In this document: positions 11,168 through 23,578 of the stretch, in pieces | How positions within the stretch are numbered: position 1 is the first letter of the stretch | Layout of the letters: the number at the start of each line of letters is the position of its first letter | NCBI RefSeq assembly: GCF_901709675.1 | Contig: NC_051090.1 | Location: 2,105,342-2,169,341, forward strand | Origin: Syngnathus acus | Lineage: Eukaryota > Chordata > Actinopteri > Syngnathiformes > Syngnathidae | Reading direction: 5' to 3' | Length of the DNA stretch: 64,000 nucleotides | Made by a program: the position numbers and the translations under genes | The notes under the pieces: model-generated | What the model saw: only the letters and a program-made list of their open reading frames with translations | Databases searched by the model: none | Told to the model about the DNA's origin: nothing

Positions 11168-12130
11168 TTTGCTGGGATGTAAGATTGCTACACTAAAGGG
11201 AGGGGAGATTGTGGGTGTAGCAACGCTGATTAGCTAACGAATGTTACGCGGTGCGAGGCCTTGGCCGATTCGTGACCCCAGCAATGCAGAGTCTGTCCTG
11301 TTACTCCTCAGCTGGTTGGCAGCCGGTTGGCTGACTCGTCCTTGATTAGATATCTCGAAGGGTGTTGAGGGTCGTTTTCCTGTGGACCAATGTAACTTTC
11401 TTGCTAAGTTTCACACAATACGAATATTGAGTAAATATGGGAAAACTTATATGCAACTACTTCAACAGATGTTTTTTCTGTAACACTTAAAGACAAACAG
11501 TCACAATCAACAACAACCCATTGATAAAAGCTACAGAGTTGGCTTAAAGGGAGAGAAGTTCTTATGAATTAAAGATCGAGTGAGATAAGAAACGAAGGGA
11601 GGTAGAGGAATTCTCTGAGTCCTCCCAACTCGTAAATAATGAGGCCTTTTGTTAGAGCGGTGCTCACTCTAACTTATTTTTGCAAGAACCACACGGGAGA
11701 CAGTATGCCCTTTTTAAGCACTTGCAAGTGGAGAGTCATTCGTCGCTGTGCGTACACCGATGATCGAATGAGGTGTGACTTTGGATTCTTGCAAGAGAGT
11801 ATTTATTGAGAGAAAGCAGGGTGGGGGGTGACATTGGACATGTTTGGTGGTCACCTCAGCAACTGGTTAATCAGTGCGGAGGGTCCCAGCTCATTGTTTT
11901 ACAAGGTCGTGGAAACAGAAACTAGTGGAGCATTTTAGATGACTAACTAAGCAAGAATGTTTTCACACCATTTGGAAAGTTTCAACAACTGAATGGTTAA
12001 ATTTTTCAGAGTCAAGGAAAGGTAAAAGGTTGAAACAAAGTTAATAATTCTAGTCTACATTCCAACATAATCATACGATCAAAATAATCCTAACACCTTT
12101 GGTCAGGCCGACCATCTAATTATTCCAAGA
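11168..12130. other. Intergenic stretch, no gene recognised
   Basis: About 960 bases with no convincing coding potential. A purine-rich run (aaagggaggggagattg, about 11195-11211) is followed by sequence that could be the start of an LTR, but I find no matching end or target duplication. The first AATAAA I can see downstream of the 9533-11167 gene is near 12427. Confidence 0.4.
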
Positions 12131-12216
12131 AAAACACAAGGATTCAACACAAAGCTTCACACAAAGAGACACAAGGCCATTCACACCGGGGAGAGACCGT
12201 TTTCCTGTTCGGGAGA
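12131..12216 (+). pseudogene. Orphan C2H2 zinc-finger relic
   Basis: In one frame the sequence reads a finger end and linker, with LHTKRHKAIHTGERPFSCS visible at about 12155-12208. It stands alone: the upstream cysteines are missing and stops follow soon after. It is probably debris of another member of the cluster, or a displaced piece of the preceding gene. Confidence 0.7.
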
Positions 12217-12808
12217 AATAATAATAATGCAGTAATGAAGTCTTTGATTTTAAATTATGATGAAGACCAATGTGAGCACACTCAAACAGATTTGTCAAAA
12301 AACGTCAAGTTTATGTTCATTGTAAAAATTGTCTTTGTGTTCCCCGAGAAATTGATTTTACTTTTCAACTCTGTATCTAATTGTGACCTGAGAACCGCAG
12401 AGATGACAAAAGTGGAATGTTTCCATAAATAAAAAACAATTTAAGTCTTCTCATTGTAGTGGGCTGTATGATCAATATGCTACGTAATTATAAAAGAAAA
12501 TACATATCAATGTGAAATCATTAGATATTTATTCAATTTTATTTACAATGACAGGATTGTATAAAATAATTTCCAAATCCGAACTCCTGTGAAATGTTAT
12601 TTTTGCTTCATGAACAATTTTAGACCGCAAGCTAAAGCAGTAATAATTTTAGAGCAGTAGGTGGCAGTAGTGAGCTATCACAGTATGTGAACCGCCTATT
12701 AACACAAAGAGGAAGAGGACTTCCCCATTCTGCTTTTTCCTAACGGCCGTGTTTCGATTTAGCTTTATTTCGATATTGTTGAAGAAGAAGCGCAAGCTTG
12801 CGTGAAAC

Positions 12809-15800
12809 ATGTCGAAAGTCTCAACATTAAAGCTGTTGGTGAAGCGCAAGCTAAATGTGGCCATTGAGGAGGTTTGGGAACTGTTTGAGAAGGCCATTGC
12901 CGAGTACGAAGAGGAATTCCGTCGAAAAGGAAGGAAAGAGGCGTGCGAGAGTGAGCATGGTGTGGAGCCCAACGTTGGTCGCAAAACTCAAAGAGGTACA
13001 ATTGCCGTCTTATTCATTTTCACACTGTAAGGTCCTAGAATGAGCACGTTCGGCAGTATGAGGGAAACTAGGTGTCACAAAAGTGGTTAAAATGATCAAG
13101 GAGCGTTTCAAGACTCCCTCGGGCTCAACTAGAAGTAAGAAATATAAAGATGGCGGAGCCCTGATTCATTTAAACAGTATAAATTAGTCATAAGAATAAA
13201 CAACATATTTAATATTAGATGCCAAGTTTAGGAATGATTCTGAAAAGTGGCCGTGTTAATTAAAAGTTTTCTTTTCACTATGGCTGCCAAGCTATAATGT
13301 CTTCCCCCCCCCCCCCCCCCCCCGCTGAGCCAATGACGTCATGTATCCTTGGTGAATGGAAGACGTTCCACATTTCTATTTCTACTTTGTATCTCTGAAC
13401 TTTCATTCATTTATGTCATGTAGGTTCTCAGTGTGAGCTGGTGAATATTAAAGAGGAGGAATGCGAGGAGCCACCAACAAAAAAAAGGAAGAATGCGGGG
13501 AGTTCAGGCCTCAAGTCAAGTCCAGAAAAGGCATCGCAAGCTCAAGAAGAAGTCCGTAAAAGTCCCCAAGGTTCGGAATCCTTTGACAGTGATCACGGTG
13601 ACATTGCCAAAGAACCTTTGAAGACAAAACCAAAGTTAAAGTGTTCTGACTGTGGTCAGATGTTTGTCCACAAGGAAGATTTGGCAAAGCACAAAAAAAC
13701 ACACACGGGAAAGAAACCTTTGACTTCTGCAGTTGTCCCTACACCGTCTGCCAAAGAAGCTTTGAAGACAAAACCGAAGTTAAAGTGTTCTGAGTGTGGT
13801 CAAATGTTTGTCCACAAGGAAGGTTTGGAAAAGCACCAAAAGACACACACTGAAAAAAAACCTGCAGTTGTCCCTAAACCATCTTTTACCTCCGCTATCT
13901 CGAGTCAACAAGTGGCAACCAAAAGTGGCAGACCACATGCTAAAGATCTTCACTCAGCAACTGGATTGTCAAAAAACTCCAGGGATTACTTAATGTCAGA
14001 CTCCTCTGACTCTGACTCTGATTCTGATGTCTCCTTTGTAGAACCTTTGGAGAAAACAAAGATGGTCCACAAGGGAGATTTGGATAGACACACAAAAACA
14101 CACATTGGGACGAAGAGCGCAGTTGTCGCTAAACCATCCGGACCTGTGAAATCTTTCAACTGCTCAGTTTGCGTTAAACGCTTTCCGAGTAGAGACCTTC
14201 TCATATCACACATACGAACCCACGTTAAGGAGAAACCTGCGGCCTCCGGTCAACACGTGGTGCCAGAAAGTCCAAAACCTGACTCGCAACCAGACAAGTT
14301 GCCACCGGTCGCTCAACCACCCAACGCCGAGAAACATTTCACCTGCTCAAACTGTAAGAGACACTTTTTGAGCGAACGTTTTCTCATGTTACACATGCGA
14401 ACCCACAACGAGCAGAAACCGGTGGCCTCCGGTAGCTCCGGTCACGCTGCAGTCCCAGCGAGTCCAAATCTCGACTCGCAACCAGACAAATTGCGGCCAG
14501 TCGCTAGACCGCCTGACACGGTTAAATCTTTTACCTGCTCCGTTTGCACAAAAAGCTTCCTGAGTAGAGACCTTCTCATATCACACATAAGGACTCACAC
14601 CGAGGAGAAACCGACGACCTCCCGTATCTCTGATCAACGTCTGGTGTCAAAGAGTCCAAATGTTGACTCGCAACCAGACAGATTGGCACCGGTGGCTAAA
14701 CCACCCGACGCCGTGAAATCTTTCAGCTGCTCAATTTGCGCAAAAAACTTTCCGAGTAGCGCTCTTCTCATATCGCACACGCGAACACACGCTGAGGAGA
14801 AACCGGTGGCCTCAGGTAGCTCTGGTCAGCGCCGGGTGTCAGAGAGTCCAACTCTTAACTCCCAACCAGACAAGTTGCCCCCAGTGCCTAAACCACCAAC
14901 TCTTAACTCCCAACCAGACACGTTGCCACCAGTCTCTAAACCATCCAACGCTGATCAATATTTCACCTGCTCAACTTGTAAGAAAAGCTTCTCGACTGAA
15001 CACTTTCTGGAGTTACACATGCAAACCCATGACAGGCAGAAACTGGTGGCCTCCGGTACCTCTGGTCAGCACCTGCTGTCGGAAAGTCAAAATATCCGCC
15101 CAAGACCACAGAACCCGGCACAAGTACCAGACAAGGACGACGTGACGTCAGATTCTTCGGACTCTGATAGCGATGCCAAAAAATCTCCGGAGACCAACAA
15201 GAAGTTGCCGTGCTCAGAATGCGGCGAGGTGTTTGTCCACAAGGCAGATCTGGACGGACACATGAAAACGCACACCGGAAAGCAAGTTGTGGACTCCACA
15301 GGCGTGACCAAACTCTTCTACACCGTCAAGTCTTTGTCCTGCTCGGTTTGTACGAAAAGTTTTGCGAGTGAAGAGTCTCTGGCGGCACACGTGAGCGTCC
15401 ACGCCAACGAGAAACGCTCGCCCTCGACTAGCTCCACTCAGCTGGCGCCGACGCAAACCAACGGAGAACATGGCGAGGATACCCAATCGGAACCGGAGAG
15501 CCTCTTTGCTCCGCTGTCAGATTCGGACATGTCGGACTCGTCTGCGGACGATCCCAACGACAACAGCAGCGTATCCGGAGCGACAAGCAAGAACTCGGAA
15601 GGTGAAGCAAACGGGAGCAAGCGAGCTGGAGACAACGCAAGACGCATCGCTTGCTCTTTTTGTGAGAAAACTTACATGAGGGAGCATCACCTGTTGAGAC
15701 ACGTCAGAAGTCACCACCAGGGGGCGTCTTCGGAATCCAAAGCCGGTGAAGGATCGCAAGCGTGCGACGGCAAGCGGGAACCTCGGAAGATGAAGAAAAA

Positions 15801-15984
15801 GTCCAAAGGCAACAAGAAACGGCAGGAATGCATCAAAAATTTAAAGTGCTCACACTGTAAAAAACGTTTTGAGCAAATGAGTCAGTTGACCCAACACTTG
15901 GTGTCGAGAAACTCTTGTCATGTCTGCGATGAGAAATTTTGTTTTCCTGAAGAGATGAGGGAACATATTCAGAACACACATTGA
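12809..15984 (+). CDS. Large C2H2 zinc-finger protein with repeated linkers
   Basis: Exon 1 (12809-12995, phase-1 donor) encodes the leader MSKVSTLKLLVKRKLNVAIE. Exon 2 (13424-15984) enters in phase 1, for 915 residues. After NIKEEECEE and a basic KKRK stretch (a possible nuclear signal) come about twelve fingers spread over 780 residues. They are not a TGEKP array. Most are separated by spacers of 30-55 residues, and between about 14230 and 15100 the spacer is a recurring Pro/Ser-rich unit built on SQPDKLPPV. One finger-like block near 14060 keeps the histidines but lacks the cysteines. The last two fingers are C2HC and C2H2. It is predicted to be a nuclear DNA- or protein-binding factor with no orthologue recognised. 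Confidence 0.88.
13304..13323. repeat. Poly-C run (20)
   Basis: An uninterrupted run of C in the intron of the large zinc-finger gene, about 100 bases before the acceptor. Confidence 0.9.
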
Positions 15985-16163
15985 CAACGCGTCTTTATTT
16001 TCTTCTTTGTTCAAAAATGTTCACCACGTGCAGGAAAGTTCTAGAAGCTGACGTTTAAGAAGCTGACGATCGGTCGGGCCAGTTGTTCATACTGTTTTCT
16101 CAAAATGTTTTATTTTTATATACACGTGTATTCTTTTTTTTCTCCCTATGTAGATGTGGTTTG

Positions 16164-16169
16164 AATAAA
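16164..16169 (+). terminator. Poly(A) signal of the 12809-15984 gene
   Basis: AATAAA 180 bases past the stop, followed by a short A run. Confidence 0.55.
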
Positions 16170-16850
16170 AAAAAAATTAAGTAATTCACTGCAATTGATG
16201 GCTTTGCATGTCAAAGATTCATAATTACTGGACTAGTAGTGAACTGGTTACCGACTCGATATGCAAACGTGGAAATGTGTTTGGTTTAAATTTGACAAAG
16301 ATGAGGAATTAATGAGGTTAGATTATTTTAGGGAGAGAAAACCACCAAAATTTTTAATTAAAAAAACAAAATCCAATCTGACCTCAGTAGTTCTGGCCTC
16401 AGAGTTGAGAGACCAACTAGACAGCATATTTGTATTTTTCACAAAACTGACAAGAGTCCAAGAAACTGTGTGCTGTGCTAATTATTTTTTTTTATTCACA
16501 AGTCAGAACAAAAAAGCAATCTGCAACTCTTCCCGCCTCGACCTGGACTGACTTGGAAATTCACGAGTAAACTTTGTACAAGACAAAAACGGTGCAATGG
16601 AGCAGAAATGTGTGCTGGGCTGAGTGTGAGGCTCCATCTTCCAAAATATAAAAAGATTATGTTCTAGCATCAAAACCCACTTTGGTGTAACCTGCACAGT
16701 TTTGAAGATCATATGAAGCAGCATTTGCAAAATTGCGGGAAACAGAACAGAAGTCCCTCTGTTTTTCCTCTGTTTGGAACGCGGCCGCCTTTGAGACACC
16801 CAAACGTTGACCTTTCCAGGACGGGGTCACTAATCCCAAAACCGTCATGC

Positions 16851-16856
16851 TTTATT
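16851..16856 (-). terminator. sec22b poly(A) signal
   Basis: AATAAA on the minus strand, 97 bases past the sec22b stop. Between 16170 and 16850 I see no gene. Confidence 0.5.
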
Positions 16857-16952
16857 TAATCATTCTGCAAAAGTGCCGTTGTCTTAAAGTCTTATTGGTG
16901 TGGTGGGGGGGGGCTGTTTTTCATGTGTCGACGATGGCGCTGTGCTGTCTTC

Positions 16953-18814
16953 TCAGAGCCACCAGAAGCGCACGTAGACGATGAGCATGATGAAGAAAAC
17001 GCCGCCGGCTGCCAGCTTGGCGTACGTGGAGCGCGTGTTCAGGTACTTGGCGTCACTGCGGTACTTCTTGGACAGGCTGGACAAGTTGCTGGCCTTGGAA
17101 TCCAACGCTGAAGAGGAGGAATAGAATTCACGTAAGCAGGATAGTCACTGGTAGATGTTATTTATTCTCTGCAAAGAGCAATATTACTGAAGTTTTTTTG
17201 GCCCCTCCCCTTTTAGGGTTGGGTCACTTGCCTGCAATAATTGGTCGTCCGTTTAGCACACCTGTGTGTGTGCAGGGTCAGACAGACGTGCCAGGACAGA
17301 TGGTGGAAATGCACTAAGGTACTATTTTAGTGTTTATTTGACATAAATCAACAACAAAGTGACAGGATCTGTAACTACCCTTGGTGCTAGACGACTTGGA
17401 ATGAATCTGCTTTGACAATATTGAAGCTATGCCGCCAGCATCAATGTACAATGACCACGGACACGTCAACGCCGCATCGAAGCGACGGAATGCAACTCGG
17501 ACTGGTGAGTCAATGAGTGCACAAATAAATGCAAAAATGGATTTCTGGAATTATTAAGGGTGCTTGTTCAATGAACAATTTTGTTCATTCAAAATGGCTC
17601 TTGATTTTGTTTTATGAACAACTTCATAAATGTATGAGCATAGAATACTGCCCCCTAGCGAGCAAAAAGGTCTAATCGACATGGTAAGAGACGTCTCTTG
17701 ACTCACCGGAGAGCGCCTCTCCTCTCTGCAGCACCTCTTCGATGTTTGCCACCATGATCCTCTGCACGTCTTGCAGCTCCGTGTTGATGCTGCCCAGGTT
17801 CCGCCGGGCCCGGCTGTCAATGTAGGCCTTCTTGGTCTTTTGGATGTACGTGTCTGACACACACACAGCCACACTTTGATAAGCCCGACTGATGGACGCA
17901 CACCTTGAAAGTTTGAGCTTACCAAACTCGATGAAGGAATACGGCCGCGAGACAGTGGGCACCTTCTTGCCGTGCTGCTCGTGGAACTCGGCCTGCAGGT
18001 CCTCCAGGTAGGCGAAGGCCAGCTTCTTGGAGAAGCTGGCTTCGCACAGGACCAGGTAGCACACGCCTTTCTCCAAGACATAGCTGCTCGTGACATAAGT
18101 GACTGTGAGGGCAAGTGACCAAGTACAAATACTTGGTTACCGTTGTCCTTTTGTTGGTGGCAACTCACTGGAAGGACATAGAGCCGGCCTCTAAGGTGCA
18201 GCGAGTGGGGCTCTGCTCGTTGAGTTTTCTGAAAAGCTGCTTAGCTTGACTCTGGTACTGCTGCAGGTCCCGGCCCAACTGCAAAACACGGGACACGCGT
18301 GGTTGGCGACCTTGAAGGCATCGCAGTAGTGCCACACAACACAAAAGGGATGACGTGATGTGTTGTTGTTTTTTTGGACAATCTGCTTTTCAGCATCCTT
18401 GAATGCGTGTGTAATAGAGGTGCAGTGATTCATCTGCCCTTGAAATCATTTGATTATTTTTAACCCTCAGAAATTGCGCACATTCTGCTTTTGGTGTGTC
18501 CTTGAAAGCATCGCAGTAGTCGACATAAAAAAAAAAAAAGGATGCTGGGACACAACAGAAATGAATCTTTTCGCTTCCCTGGTTGATAGCAAACGAGAAA
18601 GCAGGAGGAACGTTTGACAGATTTGTTTCCAAGCAATGTGTTCTACTGCAAATACTCATCATGTATTTGTTTTTTAGTCGGATCTTAGAAAGTATTTAAT
18701 AATGACAGCGACTAAGAAACAAGTGGCGTTGTGTCCAACCTGCTCGTCCTCTTGCATGGAGGCGGCCAACGGCAGGCCGTCGGCCAACCGGGCGATCATC
18801 GTCAGCAGCACCAT
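16953..18814 (-). CDS. sec22b: Vesicle-trafficking SNARE SEC22B
   Basis: Five coding exons join in phase: 18740-18814, 18169-18278, 17923-18083, 17707-17853 and 16953-17107. The product is 215 residues, the same length as human SEC22B. It starts [18 protein letters not shown]. The N-terminal longin domain covers about residues 1-125. The SNARE motif (about 134-194) contains [19 protein letters not shown] with the zero-layer arginine, and the C-terminal transmembrane anchor is [17 protein letters not shown]22B is the R-SNARE that pairs with syntaxin 5 or 18 family Q-SNAREs for traffic between ER, ERGIC and Golgi. The start was chosen because the upstream in-frame extension does not resemble the family, and a TGCAG lies just before the ATG in the 5' region. 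No defect is visible. Confidence 0.98.
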
Positions 18815-19555
18815 CTTGTCTGCAGACGCCGCACAAGCTTTTATATTTGGTCGATTTTGACAGCCTGGAGTGAACCAGAGTGGAAAAGGGAGCACCAGGA
18901 CGGATGACGTGACGACGCTGAGCTGGCCGGAACTGCGTCACCGCAGCTGTCGTGTCCGTCACCCTAACACTTCCGGTAATGTCGCAAGCCGGAACGTTTT
19001 CCATCCCGAGAATGATTCCATCCATTTCCCCCCTATGTTTAACTGGACAAAGCTTATTTTATTTATAAATGTAATAAAAAATATATAGAAAAATGTTTTG
19101 GCTGTAAGCTAAATTAGCAGTTAAAACCTACATCGGTCATTTTATTTTTATTTGTGTAGCCCAACAAAAGTCTCTTCAACCAGGAAAGAAAAAATTCAAA
19201 TAAGGGTCTAATGATGCATGTAAATTATAATTCATTCATCTTTGCACACACATCAGGCCTGGTAATAAAATCAAATCAATTTATTAGCATTTAATAAAAA
19301 TTTCAATTGTAAACAAGCCTGGGCTCCGAGGTCTCGTTACAGTACCTGATTATATTTTAAAAAAAACAACGTAATAACCGCTCAAACAGCTTTCCATAGC
19401 TGCTTGCTTTCTGCTCCAGAATGTGCATGATTTCAAAATAGTCGACAGGGTGAAGCGTTGCTACATTTACACAGGCAGCAAGTTGAACATTCAGTTACAA
19501 TTAATATCATAAAAGAATGGTCCAGTAAATGAGTGGCAGGAGTGTTGCGGTGACA

Positions 19556-22500
19556 TCAATCTACGGAGAAGAGGTCCTTGTATTTCTGCATGAGGGACGC
19601 GGCGTGCTCTTGAGGACACGGCGTGATAGGAAGGCGCGGAGGGCCCAACTGTAAGCCCGACACCTCGTTCATCAGCTGCTTGTTCACGCCCAAATCAAAT
19701 CCTGAAAATCGCGAAAAAAGAGATTTTGAGGTGTCAGACAGCTACTCTTTTCGGCGTACTTAAACATATGTCGATAAATAAAACCAAAGTCATCAAATCC
19801 CACTCACCAATTTTAATTGCATGTCTGATGAGTTCTTGCATCTTGAACTGCTCGAGAGAGAAAAGACAAAGTCTGTTAATTCATCAAATGTACATACTGT
19901 AGTAGTCATGTGACAGATGTGTGCCATCAAGGGGTGTGGCCTAGTGAGTGACGTCAGGAGCTGGAACCAGGTTGAACATATTTGTTTGTGTGAATGTGAG
20001 TAGTGGCCCACATCAGCTCCGTGTGAGTCTTCTCATGTTGCATTTTTGTGTGTTGACTGTTGAAAGTGAAGCGGCGACATGGACGGCCAGTTTGAGAACC
20101 TCAAGTGGATGGAAAAAAATAATGCACAAACTGTACCTGAAGGCTCCTGGCCTGCGTAAGGTTGCCACTCTCAAACTCTACCAACAGCTTGTTCATGTGA
20201 CTTCCAAGGTAATTGTACGTGCTGTGGGTAGAGCAATAAATGAGTAAAGCTTTAATTTAAAAAATAAGTGTGCATCATACGTATAGTAGTTTGTCTGCTA
20301 CATGTTTTGCTGCACCATTTGTGTTCAAATATCATTTGTAATCATCATGGCTGACCTTCCAACTCCTCCATGGGCTCCCATCGCGAGAGCTGCCAGGAGT
20401 TGCTACGTGACATGACAAAAAGGTGATTAGCCACAAAGGAGGCGGAGGTGTGGTCACGCAGCGTGAGCGAGCGCAGCGCACCTCGTCAACGCCGTACAGG
20501 ATCGACCAATTGGGCTGAAAATGGCTGATGCATTGGCCAAGGTCCAGCAGATCAGTCCCGGAGAATTTCACTCCACAGAAGGAGGGAATGAGCGTCTCGA
20601 TGCCTTCCAGCAAGTCGCTCACAGGCACTTCAAGACGAGACGCATTCAAGGGGCCGTATTAGGGAAAATTGACTTTTTACTTATTTGAATTGGTGACATT
20701 TGCTGGGGTTGTAGATTCTAAAGCATTATGGGGGGGGGGGGGGGGGGGGGGGGGGGGTTGCATAAAAAGTAAAAGGAAAGTAGTAGTTCAGACAGCCATT
20801 GCAAACTGGTCAAATGTGTCATTAACTTGTTAAATGGACAAAAAAACGATTCAAGTCCAATCAAATTAAAACATTCATTGCCAAGGTCGAGCTATGTCCT
20901 TTTTGTTTTTTTCCTTGTGGCAGATGTGGCACATGCAAATACTCACAAGTAACACCAGTCAAGGCTGGAAGATGGTAGTAGTAGAATGGCAAAGCGGGGG
21001 CCTCGGCAGCGACCTTCTGGAGGTAAGCCCTCAACGTCTCTGAGAAGGGAAAAGGTGCACACATGTTGATTCTCTTCTGCTTTGCACGTGCAACCGCACT
21101 TGAATGTCTCTTCTCCGCACACCTGCAGAGCGAGGTTTGAAGAAGGAGGGAGAGATGACCGCGATGGCGTCAACCTCGAGCTCCTTCGCATGGCGAGCCT
21201 GAACGATCGGAAAGGCAGAGCCTCAAATGAAGTCATTTGGAGACGTTGCATTCCGGGAATTGAAGACACGGCTACGTTTGCGCAGGTACTCTGGTTAGAG
21301 CGACTCACCAACTCTTGGGAATCTTTGAGACTGGTGCAGCCAACGTGCAAAATCACCTGCTCCATTCTTTAAAAAAAACAAAACACAGGACTTAATACAA
21401 AGTAGTCATGGAATTGTGACATAAATAATATGAAAAAATGATGAAGAAAAGAAAAATTTGGGGTAATTCTGTTCATCTGTCGAAAGACTTACTTTCCCTT
21501 GGCTTTCCGACACCAGTCCTCAGCCAGTAACTTCCTCTCGGCGACGCTGAGGGACATGCCCTCTCCGGTGGTGCCATTCACTACGTGGAAAAAGTTAGAT
21601 TTTTGTACAGGTCAATGAGAGATTGAGAGAGTGCATCTCAACAAATACAGAAGTGACTGAGCTAGAGAGAGAGAGAGAGAAAACCAAACACAGAGGTAAA
21701 CAAATATAGGAAATACAGAAAAATAGAAAATGATCTTGGATGGTGAAAATACAGTAAGTTTGCATGGTGATCTAACCCAACCGAACCAAGCACCTGCTCA
21801 ACCACAAGGGGGCGCCCTACGAGTCATTAACAGTCAACCAGAGTTCGGTAGTTTGCTTAATTATAATCATTGAAGTATTTTTCAGGGGATAAGAACTACT
21901 TCCCACGGCACATCGTTTGTGTTTTTACTTGAGTATTTTTGTAAAGTAGAATTACGGCATTAAATCGAAGTATACATTCTGCTCTCTCCCTCCATAGGTA
22001 TTTATTCTTGGTTGCGCAACCTCTTCTGGTTCACCAGAAGGAAATGTCATATGACTGCGGCCTCAAAGTGTGAGCAGAAATCTATAGCGCACTTACAGAC
22101 CGGCTCCAGCTGTTCGTATAAATGATCAACATTATTGCAAAACTAGAGAGCCCCAAAAATCAAACTAAATTTCTTCTCAATCAATTGTCTGAAAGAGATC
22201 ATGTTGGCTGGTTAATCAGTTGGGTCTTCATTTCCATACACCATCATATTATGCGACAGAGTCCCTTAGCAACAAAGATCCCCTGATCACACGATATGAA
22301 AAAGGGAACCTGACCCAGAAGAAAAGGATGAGTGGTCTTGTCGAAGGCAAAATATTTGATTTCAACATCACAGCTGTTTCCTGTTGAGCAGTGGTGGGCG
22401 AGCCCTGCCAGACTTATTCCGCCGCTATCACGTATGCAAGTGCAGCAACGTTGCAAAAGCACCGCCGTTACCAGACTGATGCTTGCTACTATTGTGACGT

Positions 22501-23578
22501 GATAGTTTCGGTATTAAAAGGTGGAAAAAGTCCAAAGTTGGTTGCAAGCTTCAAAGAAACAAATGTGACAAAGAAAGAAAAGAAATGATGCTAATATGAT
22601 GCAAAGTCTGACAACGTGGTCGATCGAGGACAAGCACACGGAGCAGACAGGACCAATTTATGTGTCAACTTACCAAAAATTTTATTTACACCTTGCTTCT
22701 GTGTCAAGTAGTCAATATAAGGTCCGATCTCGGATAGGTTGATTTCACTGTTATGGGAAAACACATGCAGTCCCCACCCCCCCTGACATTTGGCAAAACT
22801 AGATCTACGCATTGACAAGATGGCGGCCATTTGCAGATAGATACAAGGGAGTGGCAAGAGAACAGGGTCACCGTATCTGACTTTCACCAAACAAACAAAA
22901 ATCCCATCCTCACAAGACTCACTTCCCTCTTAGCTTGCAAATGTGAGCGCTGACATCCTCTTTCTGAAATTGCTTATTCATCTCTTTTTTTTGAATCACC
23001 CTGTTTTTTTGTCATCCGACTGTATCTTGCCGTGATACATTCAAAGTGTCCCAAAAGTCACGATGCACTTGCTTCCTTTTTTGCTTTCAGGTATCATTCG
23101 GGTAGACGGGAGACCGTGAGGATTTGAAATCTTTATCTTTGCAGTCAGCATGTCATTACCTTGCCGATTAGCATTTCTGTGGCATTGCACACCTAGGAAG
23201 AAGTTTTTCCTGTTAGCTGCATTTTGAGCAATGGCAATTACGCCGCTCCAGACGGTAGAATAATAAAAAGTATTTACCGCAGGCACGTTAATCTAAATAC
23301 AAGCGGTTCTTGAAAAACAACGTAGCAGAAGTTCTTCTTCAACCACTGATGAAGAGACTGAACTCTCGGAGCAGGCGATGTCGAAAAGAAAATTTGAATG
23401 ACAAATTATGATGGCCTCGTATTTTTGAATGATGGAAAATGGGAAGTGCATGGTGACTTTAGGGGCACCCTCTACATTCCAAATAGATCAATATTTTGAA
23501 TACATACCCTTGAGAGGTGAATGGAGTGAATGTGGCTGCAACCAGGCCAGTCAATTTCTTCCCAGCAGATTGAGCCAT
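19556..23578 (-). CDS. npl: N-acetylneuraminate lyase
   Basis: Eleven coding exons join in phase: 23508-23578, 22674-22747, 21493-21580, 21309-21366, 21123-21198, 20947-21039, 20482-20627, 20356-20402, 20137-20221, 19808-19847 and 19556-19701. The product is 307 residues (human 320). It is a DHDPS/NAL-family TIM barrel that cleaves N-acetylneuraminate to N-acetylmannosamine and pyruvate in the cytosol. Visible motifs are [10 protein letters not shown] near the start and the substrate-carboxylate loop VNGTTGEG. The active-site tyrosine lies in [14 protein letters not shown]. The Schiff-base lysine lies in [17 protein letters not shown], followed by [21 protein letters not shown] and [11 protein letters not shown] 5' untranslated exon may lie near 24.0 kb, where a GTAGGC donor is visible on the minus strand. 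Transcription is head-to-head with edem3. Confidence 0.97.
19929..19957. repeat. Dispersed repeat fragment, copy 1
   Basis: The sequence aaggggtgtggcctagtgag, followed by tgacgtcag, matches 40841-40868 with few differences. It lies in an npl intron. Confidence 0.55.
20310..20333. repeat. Dispersed 24-bp repeat, copy 1
   Basis: A 24-base segment containing ctgcaccatttgtgttcaaa is identical to 53941-53964, in an npl intron here and a colgalt2 intron there. It is a fragment of an interspersed element of unknown class. Confidence 0.65.
20730..20757. repeat. Poly-G run (28)
   Basis: An uninterrupted G run in an npl intron; the longest of the G/C runs in the window. Confidence 0.9.

Noticed and set aside
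11200-12120. Possible solo LTR (polypurine run followed by TGTGGGTGTAG)
   Set aside because: No terminal CA with a matching target duplication and no primer-binding site could be found, so I did not call it a mobile element.
16261-16551. 96-residue open frame downstream of the large zinc-finger gene
   Set aside because: Lies past the poly(A) signal, has no family resemblance, no splice context and an AT-driven composition.
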